This document shows, piece after piece, positions 30,412 to 40,187 of a stretch of DNA of 64,000 bases; position 1 is the first letter of the stretch, and each line of letters starts with the position of its first letter. Origin of the DNA: Aerococcus viridans. Lineage in GTDB: Bacteria > Bacillota > Bacilli > Lactobacillales > Aerococcaceae. The stretch is from NCBI RefSeq assembly GCF_001543285.1, contig NZ_CP014164.1, forward strand, positions 1,240,001 to 1,304,000, written 5' to 3'. The notes under the pieces were generated by a model, which made no database searches, was not told the DNA's origin, and was given only the letters and a program-made list of their open reading frames with translations. The position numbers were made by a program, and so were the translations under genes.

Positions 30412-31833
30412 ATGGCAATAGAATATCTAGGATTAAATTCCATTAATGGCCCTCTAGTAGTTGTAGACGGTGTTAGAGGTGCTGCATATAACGATATCGT
30501 ACGCTTTCGCGTGAATGGCAACGAAGAAAAATTAGGTCAAATTATTACAATGGAAGGCGAAAAAGCCATCATTCAAGTATTTGACTCAACTACTTCTATG
30601 TCTCTAGACAATACACATATACAATTTACTGGCCACGGTTTAGAAATCGAACTTGCACCTGAAATTCAAGGGCGTGTGTTTGATGGAATCGGTCGACCAA
30701 TTGATAATTTAGGACCAATCCATTCTGGCATTAAGCGTGATGTTAATGGTGCACCACTGAACCCTGTATCTCGTGTTTACCCACGTGACTATATTGAAAC
30801 TGGGTTCTCAGCCATTGACGGATTAATGACGTTAATTCGTGGTCAAAAATTACCTATCTTCTCTGGTGATGGTATGAGTCATAACCAAGTAGCCGCTCAA
30901 ATCGTTAAACAAGCTAAATTGGGTGAAGATTCTGACGAAGAATTCGCTGTTGTATTTGCTGCTATGGGTGTAAAACATGATATTGCCGACTACTTCCGTC
31001 GTTCATTTGAAGAGTCCGGTGCCATGGACCACGTAACCATGTTCGTGAACACCGCTGACGATCCCGTTATGGAACGTCTAATTACCCCTCGTGTGGCCTT
31101 AACTACAGCTGAATACTTGGCTTATGATTTAGGTAAACATGTGTTAGTTATCTTAACAGATATGACTTCTTTTGCTGAGGCCTTACGTGAAGTGTCATCA
31201 GCAAAACAAGAAATCCCTTCTCGTAAAGGTTACCCAGGTTACCTTTACTCTGAATTGGCAACTATTTATGAACGTGCGGGTATCGTTAAAGGTAAGCCAG
31301 GTTCAGTAACGCAAATTCCTATTTTGACCATGCCTAACGATGATATCACGCACCCTATCCCTGACCTTACTGGTTATATAACTGAAGGACAAATCGTATT
31401 GGACCGTGTGATTGAAGGAAAAAACGTTTATCCACCAGTTGGGATTCTACCATCCCTATCTCGTTTGATGAAAGATGGTATTGGTGAAGGGTTTACCCGT
31501 GAAGACCACTCTGACGTAGCTAACCAATTATTCGCTTCTTATTCTGGGGCCAACGAGGCTAAATCTTTAGCTTCTGTTATCGGGGAAGAAGAGTTATCGG
31601 ATATTGATAAACTTTACCTTAAATTTGGTGAATTATTCGAACAAAAATTTGTAGGTCAAAGCCAAGATGAAACAAGAAGCATCCAAGAGACATTGGACTT
31701 AGGTTGGCAATTATTAGGTATTTTCCCGCGTGAGGAATTGACCCGTATGGATACTGAAGTCCTTGATAAATACTACAAAAACACAGCTGATGAGGTATTA
31801 AACCAACAAACAACTGACAAACCCCTAGTATAA
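30412..31833 (+). CDS. ntpB: V-type ATPase subunit B (NtpB)
   Basis: 473 residues. Non-catalytic partner of A: no P-loop, but conserved [34 protein letters not shown] and [18 protein letters not shown]. Alternates with A in the hexameric head. Starts 12 bp after ntpA behind AAGGGGG. Confidence 0.97.
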   Translation: MAIEYLGLNSINGPLVVVDGVRGAAYNDIVRFRVNGNEEKLGQIITMEGEKAIIQVFDSTTSMSLDNTHIQFTGHGLEIELAPEIQGRVFDGIGRPIDNLGPIHSGIKRDVNGAPLNPVSRVYPRDYIETGFSAIDGLMTLIRGQKLPIFSGDGMSHNQVAAQIVKQAKLGEDSDEEFAVVFAAMGVKHDIADYFRRSFEESGAMDHVTMFVNTADDPVMERLITPRVALTTAEYLAYDLGKHVLVILTDMTSFAEALREVSSAKQEIPSRKGYPGYLYSELATIYERAGIVKGKPGSVTQIPILTMPNDDITHPIPDLTGYITEGQIVLDRVIEGKNVYPPVGILPSLSRLMKDGIGEGFTREDHSDVANQLFASYSGANEAKSLASVIGEEELSDIDKLYLKFGELFEQKFVGQSQDETRSIQETLDLGWQLLGIFPREELTRMDTEVLDKYYKNTADEVLNQQTTDKPLV

Positions 31834-31847
31834 GGTGGTGAAAATTA

Positions 31848-32468
31848 ATGGATATTAATAACACCCCTACCAAGGGGAACTTAATGCAGATTCAAAAGAC
31901 ATTAGATCTTTCGCGAAACGGTTACCTATTGATGGACCGGAAACGGATTATCTTGATGAATGAGTTGATTGATTTGCTGAATAAGGCTTCTGGCTTACAA
32001 GATGACCTTAAAAAGGCTTATGAGTTGGCTTATCATAAATTGACAATTGCTGCTTATGAAAATGGTATTTTAAGTGTACATGATGCATCAACTAACGTAG
32101 ATGTTGAAGACGATATCCAATTAAAAGTACGTAGTGTCATGGGTTCAGAGGTGCCAGAAATTAATTACAAACCCCGACCTATGAAGCCCGCTTACTCATT
32201 CTATGACAATACAGTAGCTATTGATGAAGCAAGGATTGCCTTTCGTCGGGTAAAAGAATTGTTGATTCAAATTGCTGAAGTTGAGAATGCGGCTTATCGT
32301 TTAGCGAACAACATGCAGAAAACGCAAAAACGTGTAAATGCCCTTCAAAACGTGACCATTCCTCAATTGGAGGGTGCACAAAAATCTATTTCTTCAGCCC
32401 TTGAAGAGAAAGAACGTGAAGAATTTACCCGTCTTAAAGTGGTTAAACGTATCTTAAACAGCAAGTAG
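31848..32468 (+). CDS. ntpD: V-type ATPase central-stalk subunit D (NtpD)
   Basis: 206 residues, two long antiparallel helices (about 10-75 and 125-205) with a short beta-turn between, as in the gamma-like D subunit. N-terminal PTKGNLMQIQKTLDLSRNGY and RVNALQNVTIPQLE are typical. Last gene of the operon; followed at once by a strong terminator. No ntpH/ntpJ follow. Confidence 0.94.
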   Translation: MDINNTPTKGNLMQIQKTLDLSRNGYLLMDRKRIILMNELIDLLNKASGLQDDLKKAYELAYHKLTIAAYENGILSVHDASTNVDVEDDIQLKVRSVMGSEVPEINYKPRPMKPAYSFYDNTVAIDEARIAFRRVKELLIQIAEVENAAYRLANNMQKTQKRVNALQNVTIPQLEGAQKSISSALEEKEREEFTRLKVVKRILNSK

Positions 32469-32477
32469 TAAAAAGAT

Positions 32478-32530
32478 AAAGACGACCTATGTAAGCTGGT
32501 TTCGCGCCAGTGTACTTAGGTCGTCTTTTT
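32478..32530 (+). terminator. Terminator of the V-ATPase operon
   Basis: AAAGACGACCTA (32478-32489) pairs with TAGGTCGTCTTT, with a second inner stem CTGG/CCAG around TTTCGCG. T-run follows. Very stable. Confidence 0.88.
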
Positions 32531-32542
32531 GATTATATAAAA

Positions 32543-32581
32543 AGTGTTGGCGGAAGTTTCTTTCGAACCTCTACCAACACT
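32543..32581 (-). terminator. Terminator of yebC
   Basis: AGTGTTGG (32543-32550) pairs with CCAACACT (32574-32581), with an inner GAAG/GTTTC...GAAC structure. Minus-strand tail is TTTTTATAT. Confidence 0.75.
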
Positions 32582-32598
32582 ATTTGTATTGAATAACT

Positions 32599-33330
32599 TT
32601 ATTCAGCTAATTCTGTATTGTAATGTACGTTTTGTACATCATCGTCGTCTTCTAATAAGTCGATCAAGTTTTCAAGTTGGCTGGCTTTATCTTCAGGTAG
32701 TTCTAACATTGTTTTAGCTACCATTGTGATTTCAGCCTGTGCTAATTTGAATCCTTGCGCTTCTAAGGCGTCGCGAACATCAGTGAAGTCAGAAGCTTCT
32801 GTAGAAATTTCAAATACTTCATCTGAAGTTGTCATGTCTTCCCCACCAGCTTCGATTACGTTCATTAACATTTCATCTTCGTCAAGGTCTAAACCTTCAC
32901 GCTCAATCACGATGTAACCTTGACGGTCAAACATGTAAGCAACTGAACCTGATTCACCTAATGAACCACCGTTTTTGTTAAAGATAGTACGTATATTGGT
33001 TAACGTACGGTTGGTATTATCAGTTAAGGTTTCAACTAAAATAGCAATACCGCCTGGTCCATAACCTTCGTACGTGATTTCATCGTAGTCTTCACCAGCA
33101 GTGTTACTTGAACCTTTTTCAATCGCACGGTTTACATTGTCGTTAGGCATGTTCGCTGCTTTTGCTTTATCCATAACCAAACGTAAAGATGGGTTTGATT
33201 CTGGATCAGGTCCACCCGCTTTCGTTGCTACATAAATTTCACGAGAAAGTTTTTGGAATACTTTCGCTCGTTTAGCATCGGTTGCACCTTTTTTGTTTTT
33301 GATTTTACTCCATTTATTATGTCCAGACAC
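32599..33330 (-). CDS. YebC/PmpR family translation or transcription regulator
   Basis: 243 residues, three-domain YebC fold. N-terminus MSGHNKWSKIKNKKGATDAK and NKNGGSLGESGSVAYMF are signatures. Members were described as DNA-binding regulators; more recent work attributes polyproline-stall relief to YebC-type proteins in Firmicutes. Here it stands alone with its own promoter and terminator. Confidence 0.93.
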   Translation of the reverse strand: MSGHNKWSKIKNKKGATDAKRAKVFQKLSREIYVATKAGGPDPESNPSLRLVMDKAKAANMPNDNVNRAIEKGSSNTAGEDYDEITYEGYGPGGIAILVETLTDNTNRTLTNIRTIFNKNGGSLGESGSVAYMFDRQGYIVIEREGLDLDEDEMLMNVIEAGGEDMTTSDEVFEISTEASDFTDVRDALEAQGFKLAQAEITMVAKTMLELPEDKASQLENLIDLLEDDDDVQNVHYNTELAE

Positions 33331-33367
33331 GACATATACCCTCTTTCCTGTAATTTTTCACTAGGTT

Positions 33368-33396
33368 ATTATATCAAAGTATTGACATCATAGCAA
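33368..33396 (-). promoter_or_regulatory. Promoter of yebC
   Basis: Minus strand: -35 TTGCTA (33391-33396), 17-bp spacer, consensus -10 TATAAT (33368-33373), about 38 bp from the ATG. Confidence 0.75.
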
Positions 33397-33402
33397 TGAA
33401 GC

Positions 33403-34308
33403 CTATTTATTAGGTACCATTACTTCCACATGTGATGGTAAGACTTCGATAGCAATTGGTAGCGCTGGACCAACCTCACCGTCAATATTTACTTTCACTT
33501 CATCAGCGTCTTCAGTAACGACAGAGATAGCTACTTTTTTAACGTTATACGTAATCATGTTATTGGCTTCAGAGATATACCCGCCGTTTAATTCTTGTAA
33601 CATACTCGGTAATGCAGCAAATAGATTTTCATCCTTTAAGGTCATGATATGTAATAAGCCATCATCTGGAGTTGCGTTAGCAATCATATTTTCAAATGAT
33701 CCTACACTGTTTGTTAAGGCAACCACTAGTACTTTGGTTGAGATTTCGATTTCTTTATCGTCGTCTAAGACTAAGTTGTAGGTGTATTGGTTATCGTTTA
33801 ATACAGCTCTCATTGAGTCACGCACGTAGGCGAAGAAACCAAATTTTGATTTATCTTCACTTGATGTTTCCATTACGGCTGTTGGAATTGATCCAATAGC
33901 GGCCACGTTGCAGAAGTATTGGTCGTTTATTTTAGCGATATCAATTTTTCGTGTCTTGAAGTTAGCTAAGTCTTTAGCTGCTTCTTGAGGTTTTAGGCTA
34001 ATTCCTAAAGCTCGAGCTAGATCGTTGGCTGTCCCAAGTGGAATAAGACCAAATTTAATGGTTGAATCTGTTTCAGCGATTCCTGAAATCCCTTCGTTAA
34101 CAGTTCCATCACCACCAACGACGACAACAGCTTCATACCCTTCGTCGCTTGCTTCACGAGCCCATTTTTTGGCGTCGCCCTCTCCTTCAGTGAACTTTGT
34201 TTCGACATCGTCGAAGGAAGCAGACAGCGCTTTTTCTAAATCACTTTGAATTTCTTTCCCCGTCCCCTTACCTGATGATGGGTTAATAATCAACCTTACT
34301 TTAGACAT
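33403..34308 (-). CDS. Diacylglycerol/lipid kinase (DagK/YegS family)
   Basis: 301 residues. Soluble lipid kinase with nucleotide-binding pattern IINPSSGKGTGKE at the start and VVVGGDGTVNEGISGI near residue 65, then GLIPLGTANDLARALG. Probably phosphorylates diacylglycerol to phosphatidic acid for recycling lipids from lipoteichoic acid synthesis (DgkB role), though some relatives act on other lipids. The ATG 34306-34308 is chosen because GGAGGT lies 7 bases upstream; an in-frame start five codons earlier overlaps that site. Confidence 0.9.
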   Translation of the reverse strand: MSKVRLIINPSSGKGTGKEIQSDLEKALSASFDDVETKFTEGEGDAKKWAREASDEGYEAVVVVGGDGTVNEGISGIAETDSTIKFGLIPLGTANDLARALGISLKPQEAAKDLANFKTRKIDIAKINDQYFCNVAAIGSIPTAVMETSSEDKSKFGFFAYVRDSMRAVLNDNQYTYNLVLDDDKEIEISTKVLVVALTNSVGSFENMIANATPDDGLLHIMTLKDENLFAALPSMLQELNGGYISEANNMITYNVKKVAISVVTEDADEVKVNIDGEVGPALPIAIEVLPSHVEVMVPNK

Positions 34309-34474
34309 ATTCGCTACCTCCATGTACTTTGTGTTACCTTCATTTTACTAGACCGTTGGCGAATTAGCTATATTTAGCCCTAGATTATTTTGAATACGAA
34401 TGAAAGCGAGCTAGATCAATTTTACATTCATTTTACAGAGTTGAATTCACATAGCATGTATACAATTGTTTTGA

Positions 34475-34480
34475 TATAAT
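34475..34480 (+). promoter_or_regulatory. Promoter of the class A PBP gene (extended -10)
   Basis: TGATATAAT with consensus TATAAT at 34475-34480; no clear -35 box. About 58 bp to the start codon. Confidence 0.5.
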
Positions 34481-34537
34481 TAAGAGCAAATCAGGCTATT
34501 TTTACAATAAAATTTGTTATAGAAAAGTGTGTGTATA

Positions 34538-37069
34538 GTGAAGAAAAACAATGAAGAAAAGAAAAAAATTGGGAATGGGCTGTCTGGGACTGAAAAAGTG
34601 ATGTTCTATGTGAATGTGGCTTTTAAATCCTTGGCTAAAACATTTCTAGTCTTATTACTTATGCTCTTTCTTGGTGGGACATTGGGTCTTGGATTAGGAT
34701 CAGGCTATTTCATTGGTTTGGTGGAAGATATGCCAATCCCCACTGAAGAGGAACTTTCTAATGCGGTGGAGAATGCCGGTGAGATTTCGACCATGACTTA
34801 TAGTGATGATACTGAAATTTCTAGTATTCGCGCTGACTTGGTTCGTGAAAATACTAAACTAGAAAATGTTAGTCCATATATTATTAATGGTTTAGTAGCT
34901 ACAGAAGATGAGAACTTCTTCGAACATGATGGTGTGGTACCGTCAGCCATTATCCGTGCAGGTGCTTCAACCTTCCTTGGTGTGGGAGGGACTTCCGGTG
35001 GTTCAACCATTACCCAACAGTTGATCAAGCAAAAATTATTAACCAATGAAGTGTCTTTTGAACGTAAGGCAAAGGAAATTTTGCTAGCGATGCGGTTAGA
35101 AAACCACTATTCAAAAGAGCAGATTCTGCAAGGTTACTTGAATGAATCGCCATATGGCCGTAATCATAAAGGGGAAAATATTGCAGGGATTGAAACTGCA
35201 GCCCAAGGGATTTTCGGTGTATCAGCGAGTGAAGTTACTTTAGCACAAGCAGCCTTTTTAGTGGGTATTCCGCAAAACCCATATACTTATACCCCCTTCT
35301 TGCAATCCGGTGAATTAAACGATGCTGAATATTTAGAAGATGGCATTATCCGTTCGCATGAAGTCTTACAACGGATGCGGTTAACCAACTATATTACTGA
35401 AGAAGAATATCAACAAGCGATTCATTATGATATTACCCAAGACTTCTTAAGTGCGGGAACTAGCGAAGAAGTACCAGATGAACGTAATTCATACATCTAT
35501 CAAGCGGTTGAACTTGAAACCATTGATATCTTGATGGAACAAAAAGTAGCGGCTGATGGACTGACTATGGCTGATGTTAACGCGAATGATCAGTTATACA
35601 ACCAATATTATGCTGAGGCGGAAAATCAAATGCGTAACGGTGGTTTAACCATTAAAGCAACAGTCGATCCTGATATTTACGAAACAATGAACTCAACCGT
35701 TCAAGAATTTTCTGCTTCATTTGGTACCACCTATTATTCAGAATCAACAGATGAAAATGGTGACCCCATTGAAGTTGTAGAACCTGTTCAAAATGGAACG
35801 GTTTTACTAGATAACGACACGGGCCAAGTCCTTGGTTTTGTTGGGGGGATAGACTTTGATACGAGTCAAGTTGACCACGCCTTTAGATCTCGTCGTTCAC
35901 CTGGTTCATCATTCAAACCGCTCTTGACTTACGGTCCAGCCCTGCAAGAACAAATTGCTGGCGCAAATACCATGCTAGCGGATACTTATACTCGTATCGT
36001 AGAACCAGATGGGGACGTTTATGAACCAACCAACTTTGGGACTACTATTTCAAATGACTTTGTTACTGCTCGCTATGCCCTTTCAACGTCTATGAATAAC
36101 CCGACACTGGCCTTATATAATGAGTTATTAAACCAAGGCGTCGATATTCAATCTTATGCATATAAGATGGGGTTAAAGGATGCGGTTTCAACTGATGAAT
36201 TCAATAACTTAGCCCTATCACTAGGTGGGACAACTACTGGTCCAACTGTATTAGAAAACGCGGCAGCCTTTGCGACTTTTGCAAATGGTGGTGTTTACGT
36301 TGAACCTTACCTAATCGAAACTATTACAGATTCCAATGGTAACGTGGTTTACCAACATCAAACGCAAAAAGAACGCGTCTTTGATGAAGATGTAGCCTAT
36401 GTAATTGCTGATATCTTAAAGGATGCGACAAGTACAGGTGCTATGGCTTCTTATAAAGCGCAAATGGACAGTGATTTAGACTGGTTCATGAAGACTGGTA
36501 CTTCAGAACAATTTAAAGATTTGTGGGCAAACGGGTCGACACCTAATGTAACCCTTACTTCTTGGATTGGTTATGATAACATCACGCAAACTCGTGACCT
36601 ATATAGCCAAGCTGAAAATGCAGTATATGGTACGCCAGCTCAACGGTCATTACGTTACTGGACAACCTTAGGTAACCGACTAAACTACTACTACCCGAAC
36701 ACAATGGGTTCTGGTGAAGTTTTAGAAGAACCTGAAGGCGTTCACGAGGAAACAGTTGTGACGGAAACTGGTACGAAATCTGGTAGCTTTGAAGGACCGT
36801 ATGATACAAGTTATACAATCCCTTCATCAGCAGCAACCAACACTGAATTGTTTACCGCGGCTATGGATCCAGAACAACCAAGCTTTATCTTTGGTATCGG
36901 TGGTTCGATGGATGACTACATGAACAAACTTGAAAGCTTCCGTTCTAAGACAAATGCTACTGTAAACGCTAAGGTTCAAGAAGTATTAGAATCCTTTAAA
37001 CTACGTAGTGCAGAAAATGAACAACGCCGTCAAGAACTTGAAGAAGATAACATTGAACAAGATGGTTAG
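34538..37069 (+). CDS. Class A penicillin-binding protein (GT51 plus transpeptidase)
   Basis: 843 residues. Cytoplasmic basic N-terminus, one membrane helix (about 35-60), glycosyltransferase 51 domain with catalytic Glu in TEDENFFEHDG (E123) and GGSTITQQLIKQ, then transpeptidase with SxxK at S457-K460 (PGSSFKP), SxN (SMN, 518-520) and KTGTS near 652. Makes and crosslinks peptidoglycan at the outer membrane face; similar to PBP2a/Pbp1b types. C-terminal acidic tail, no PASTA or fibronectin domain. Start: GTG 34538 with weak AGAAAAG; GTG 34529 is an alternative. Confidence 0.94.
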   Translation: MKKNNEEKKKIGNGLSGTEKVMFYVNVAFKSLAKTFLVLLLMLFLGGTLGLGLGSGYFIGLVEDMPIPTEEELSNAVENAGEISTMTYSDDTEISSIRADLVRENTKLENVSPYIINGLVATEDENFFEHDGVVPSAIIRAGASTFLGVGGTSGGSTITQQLIKQKLLTNEVSFERKAKEILLAMRLENHYSKEQILQGYLNESPYGRNHKGENIAGIETAAQGIFGVSASEVTLAQAAFLVGIPQNPYTYTPFLQSGELNDAEYLEDGIIRSHEVLQRMRLTNYITEEEYQQAIHYDITQDFLSAGTSEEVPDERNSYIYQAVELETIDILMEQKVAADGLTMADVNANDQLYNQYYAEAENQMRNGGLTIKATVDPDIYETMNSTVQEFSASFGTTYYSESTDENGDPIEVVEPVQNGTVLLDNDTGQVLGFVGGIDFDTSQVDHAFRSRRSPGSSFKPLLTYGPALQEQIAGANTMLADTYTRIVEPDGDVYEPTNFGTTISNDFVTARYALSTSMNNPTLALYNELLNQGVDIQSYAYKMGLKDAVSTDEFNNLALSLGGTTTGPTVLENAAAFATFANGGVYVEPYLIETITDSNGNVVYQHQTQKERVFDEDVAYVIADILKDATSTGAMASYKAQMDSDLDWFMKTGTSEQFKDLWANGSTPNVTLTSWIGYDNITQTRDLYSQAENAVYGTPAQRSLRYWTTLGNRLNYYYPNTMGSGEVLEEPEGVHEETVVTETGTKSGSFEGPYDTSYTIPSSAATNTELFTAAMDPEQPSFIFGIGGSMDDYMNKLESFRSKTNATVNAKVQEVLESFKLRSAENEQRRQELEEDNIEQDG

Positions 37070-37118
37070 AAAAATAAAAAGGATGGCGCTAGGGAACAAA
37101 GCCGTCTCCTAACAAAGG

Positions 37119-37162
37119 AACCCTTCAACTCATTCTAAATTAGAAAGAGTTGAAGGGTTTTT
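37119..37162 (+). terminator. Terminator of the PBP gene
   Basis: AACCCTTCAACTC (37119-37131) pairs with GAGTTGAAGGGTT (37147-37159), inner TTCTAAATTAGAA also pairs; T-run follows. A diverged copy is at 39874-39916. Confidence 0.85.
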
Positions 37163-37398
37163 ATCCTTCTAAAAAACGTTAATATGGCTGTATCTGAATA
37201 AGTTTTTAGAAACATCATAAGGTATTGAAGAAATTATTAATCATTTGGGGGGAAGAACTGATAGAATTTGAAGTTACAATGAAAGTAGAAACGACGATTC
37301 CAAAAGGGCATTTTGTACACAAGCGAAGTCGTCGTACTGTAAAGAAACATCGCATAAATGTCTGAATGATTTCTTATCGCACAAATCCGTTAAAAAAA
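37163..37398. other. Intergenic stretch without a supported gene
   Basis: A frame from about 37259 to 37364 begins after GGGGGGAAG and encodes a short basic peptide (contains MKVETTIPKGHFVHKRSRR). It has no standard start at proper spacing, and may be a mobile-element scrap or chance. Nothing else recognised. Confidence 0.3.
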
Positions 37399-37445
37399 AT
37401 GCGACGAAACAATCACCTTTTATGATTATCTCATCGCATTTTTTA
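37399..37445 (-). terminator. Terminator downstream of the alcohol dehydrogenase
   Basis: AATGCGA (37399-37405) pairs with TCGCATT (37434-37440), with an inner AATCA/TGATT. T-rich on both sides, so it may act in both directions. A weaker relative is found at 40083-40130. Confidence 0.6.
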
Positions 37446-37483
37446 TTTTTAGAGCTAGTTATTTCCTAGCACCAATCATTCTT

Positions 37484-38632
37484 CTAAGACATACCTGGTT
37501 TCAATACTACCTTAATGTTGTTATCAGCTTTTTTGTCAAAAATATCATATGCTTCAGCAGCTCGTTCCAAAGGCATTGTATGTGTAATGATATCCGATGG
37601 GTCAAATTCCCCTTTTTCAATCATGTCATAGATTTTCGGCATCAAGTGGATAACCGGTGCTTGTCCCATTTTAATATTCACATTACGCGTAAAGAAATCT
37701 TGGAACGGGAAATTCGTTGCTGGAGTCATGTAAACCCCAGTTACCATTAATGTACCAAATTTCTTCACAGCTTCACTTGCCGTCTGTATCGGTGAGTAGG
37801 AACCGCTTTGCGGGGTAAGAATTTCTTTAGTTTTTTCTTTTATTGGCGTGACACCATCCATTCCTACACAATCAATTACTACCTCAGCACCGCCCTTAGT
37901 CATTTCATATAATTCACTACCAACTTGGGATACATCTGAAAAATAAACGGTCTCTACGCCGTTCATTTTTTTCGCATGCTGCAAACGATGGTCGACGTTA
38001 TCTACGGCAATTACACGTTTAGCACCTTTCATTTTGGCAAATTTTTGTACAAATAATCCGATAGGGCCAGAACCCAATACGATTACTGTATCTCCTGGTT
38101 TCATACCACTATGTTCTACACTCCAATATGCTGTTGGCAGTACATCTGATAGAAATAATACCTTTTCATCCGGAAGATTATTTTCTGGCACAACAAAAGA
38201 AGTAAAATCTGCAAATGGGACACGTAAGTATTCAGCTTGTCCTCCTGGGTGATTTCCATTCATTTTACCAAAACCGAACAATCCACCTTGGTCAAACATT
38301 GGATTAGGGTTGGAATTGTCACATTGACTTTCCATATGATGAGCACAGAAATGACACTCTCCACAACCAATGTTGAAAGGGATAACTACTCGGTCGCCTT
38401 TTTTCACTTTCGTCACTGCAGAACCAACTTCTTCTACAATGCCCATAGGTTCATGCCCTACTACATAGTCTTCTTCCATAACCGGTTTCCCGTTATGATA
38501 TAAATGCAAGTCAGAACCGCAAATAGCTGTTGCTGTAATGCGAATGATCATATCAGTGGGTTCTTCAATGGTTGGATCCGGAACTGTTTTGACTTCCATT
38601 TTTTCGTTTCCTTGCCATGTTACTGCGCGCAT
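37484..38632 (-). CDS. Zinc-dependent alcohol dehydrogenase
   Basis: 382 residues of the medium-chain dehydrogenase family. Catalytic zinc ligands: Cys in ATAICGSDLHLY, His-Glu in VGHEPMG. Structural zinc cysteines: CGECHFCAHHMESQC. NAD-binding motif VLGSGPIGLF near 185-195. Similar to threonine/formaldehyde-type dehydrogenases of Firmicutes; the substrate cannot be told. Insert around 280 (SGSYSPIQTASEA) is characteristic of glutathione-independent formaldehyde dehydrogenase-like members. A cre-like site and a well-spaced promoter lie upstream, suggesting catabolite control. Confidence 0.9.
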   Translation of the reverse strand: MRAVTWQGNEKMEVKTVPDPTIEEPTDMIIRITATAICGSDLHLYHNGKPVMEEDYVVGHEPMGIVEEVGSAVTKVKKGDRVVIPFNIGCGECHFCAHHMESQCDNSNPNPMFDQGGLFGFGKMNGNHPGGQAEYLRVPFADFTSFVVPENNLPDEKVLFLSDVLPTAYWSVEHSGMKPGDTVIVLGSGPIGLFVQKFAKMKGAKRVIAVDNVDHRLQHAKKMNGVETVYFSDVSQVGSELYEMTKGGAEVVIDCVGMDGVTPIKEKTKEILTPQSGSYSPIQTASEAVKKFGTLMVTGVYMTPATNFPFQDFFTRNVNIKMGQAPVIHLMPKIYDMIEKGEFDPSDIITHTMPLERAAEAYDIFDKKADNNIKVVLKPGMS

Positions 38633-38682
38633 AGAATCTCTCCTTCTTACAAAAGTGATAGTTTCGTTTCAGCTATGGTGTG

Positions 38683-38711
38683 AGTTTATCATCTTGTTTT
38701 ATATAAGTCAA
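38683..38711 (-). promoter_or_regulatory. Promoter of the alcohol dehydrogenase gene
   Basis: Minus strand: -35 TTGACT (38706-38711), 17-bp spacer, -10 TAAACT (38683-38688) with TGA extension. Confidence 0.7.
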
Positions 38712-38717
38712 AAGTTA

Positions 38718-38731
38718 TGTAATCGTTTACG
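38718..38731. promoter_or_regulatory. cre-like CcpA operator upstream of alcohol dehydrogenase
   Basis: TGTAATCGTTTACG matches the cre consensus TGNAANCGNWNNCW in all fixed positions except the last. It lies 6 bp upstream of the -35 box, a position where CcpA sometimes activates rather than represses. Confidence 0.55.
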
Positions 38732-39014
38732 TTTGAAAACTTCTTTATTGTCGTACCACTTTAAGCTTTGTCTTATACCTTTTCTCATAAACAACAAGTG
38801 GTTTCTACTACTAAAACTATCATAAAAAACCTTCTCCCAGAACGTATTTTGTATAGAATATCCCAACCACCCTATTGGATAAAGTCTATCTATTCAACTA
38901 TTAAAAAACAATGCTGTCTTCATTTAGAAAAAGTGATAAACTTATCTAAAATAAACCATCAACACGCTCCTGAATAAATTAAACACCATGATCAAATAAA
39001 AGGGGATGAAAAAT

Positions 39015-39836
39015 ATGGAATATGTTGAACAAAATTTTTACTATCATAATGATAAAATACAATCTACCGACAACCTGCATCCGTTTGAAAAATTAACAGG
39101 AAAAAATGTGTATGAAGTGATTCGCGTTAGAGAGGGCATACCGCTGTTTTTAGAAGATCATTTGCGCCGATTCAGAGCGTTTGCTGGATCTGTAGGTCTT
39201 CCTTTAACAGATTCAGATGATATTTTAATCAATCGTTTATACCAGCTTATTGATAAGAATGGTGCCTTTGATCAAAATATCAAATTGATATGGAATAAAG
39301 ATATGGGTTTACTGGCTTTCTTCACTAAAAGTCCTTATCCGCCTGCGCGCTATTATCAAACTGGCATTAAAACAACTTTGTTGAATTTGGAAAGAGAAGA
39401 TCCGAATATCAAGATCCAACGTGAAGCGTATCAAAAAACTGTACTAGCGGAACGAGAAAAAACGGGTTCATATGAAGTGCTTTTAGTCGACCACGAAGGT
39501 AACGTCACAGAAGGCAGTCGTTCAAATCTATTTATTGTTAAAGGGGAGAAACTCTATACTCCCCCAGCTAAAAATGTTCTTTTAGGTATTGTCCGTTCTA
39601 AAATTGTAGCTATTTGCCAACAGCAGCAAATTGATATCATTGAACAAAATATTCCAGTAACTGAATTAAATACTATCGATGGCGCTTTTATATCAGGAAC
39701 GGGTAATGATGTATTGCCTATAGCTTCCATCGATTCCTTCAAATTAGCGTCGGTAAAAAGTCCGGTCATTTCATCAATTATGCACGAATACGATCGTTTA
39801 GTGAAGGAGTACATTGCCTCTAAAAAAGACATTTAA
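39015..39836 (+). CDS. Class IV (fold IV) PLP aminotransferase
   Basis: 273 residues, the size of branched-chain, D-amino-acid or 4-amino-4-deoxychorismate-type enzymes. VYEVIRVREGIPLFLEDHL is the N-terminal signature; GNVTEGSRSNLFIVK is the phosphate-binding segment. The Schiff-base lysine aligns with the K of NIKIQRE, 21 residues before EVLLVD, as in the family. Substrate unresolved; branched-chain or D-alanine type both possible. ATG 39015 is preferred since AGGGG ends 9 bases before; an ATG at 39006 is too close to it. Followed by a terminator. Confidence 0.85.
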   Translation: MEYVEQNFYYHNDKIQSTDNLHPFEKLTGKNVYEVIRVREGIPLFLEDHLRRFRAFAGSVGLPLTDSDDILINRLYQLIDKNGAFDQNIKLIWNKDMGLLAFFTKSPYPPARYYQTGIKTTLLNLEREDPNIKIQREAYQKTVLAEREKTGSYEVLLVDHEGNVTEGSRSNLFIVKGEKLYTPPAKNVLLGIVRSKIVAICQQQQIDIIEQNIPVTELNTIDGAFISGTGNDVLPIASIDSFKLASVKSPVISSIMHEYDRLVKEYIASKKDI

Positions 39837-39873
39837 AATAAGATTTGCAAAACAAGATAGTCTCCCAACAAAG

Positions 39874-39916
39874 AAACCCTTCAACTCATCCTAAACTAGA
39901 GAGTTAAAGGGTTTTT
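39874..39916 (+). terminator. Terminator of the aminotransferase gene (copy of 37119-37162)
   Basis: AAACCCTTCAACTC (39874-39887) pairs with GAGTTAAAGGGTTT (39901-39914), one mismatch; T-run follows. Confidence 0.8.
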
Positions 39917-40187
39917 ATTCTTTTAAAAAGCCTAATGAGTCAAATATCTTAAACGATAAGTGAAACACAAAAATTTAATAAGTGACCCTCCATCTATCAA
40001 AATTATGACAACATAGAATAGTTATCTACGCTAAAAGCAAAATTAACGTGGAAATAATTTTTGTCCGAAATCAATCAAAACAAAAACCGCAACGAAAAAA
40101 TCATATTTATCATTAATTCATCACCATTTTTATTTCTAGCGCTAGGTATTCCCTGGCTTCATTTTTTTATGAAGGATGACAAGCAGG
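39917..40187. other. Intergenic stretch, no gene seen
   Basis: AT-rich. 40083-40150 is a degenerate relative of 37398-37470 (CGCAACGAAA..ATTTCTAGCGCTAGGTATTCCCTGGC against GCGACGAAA..AGAGCTAGTTATTTCCTAGC, in parts). No coding frame supported. Confidence 0.5.

Noticed and set aside
37288..37374. Short basic frame starting ATGAAAGTAGAAACG
   Set aside because: No ribosome-binding site at correct spacing and no recognised family; noted only in the intergenic entry.
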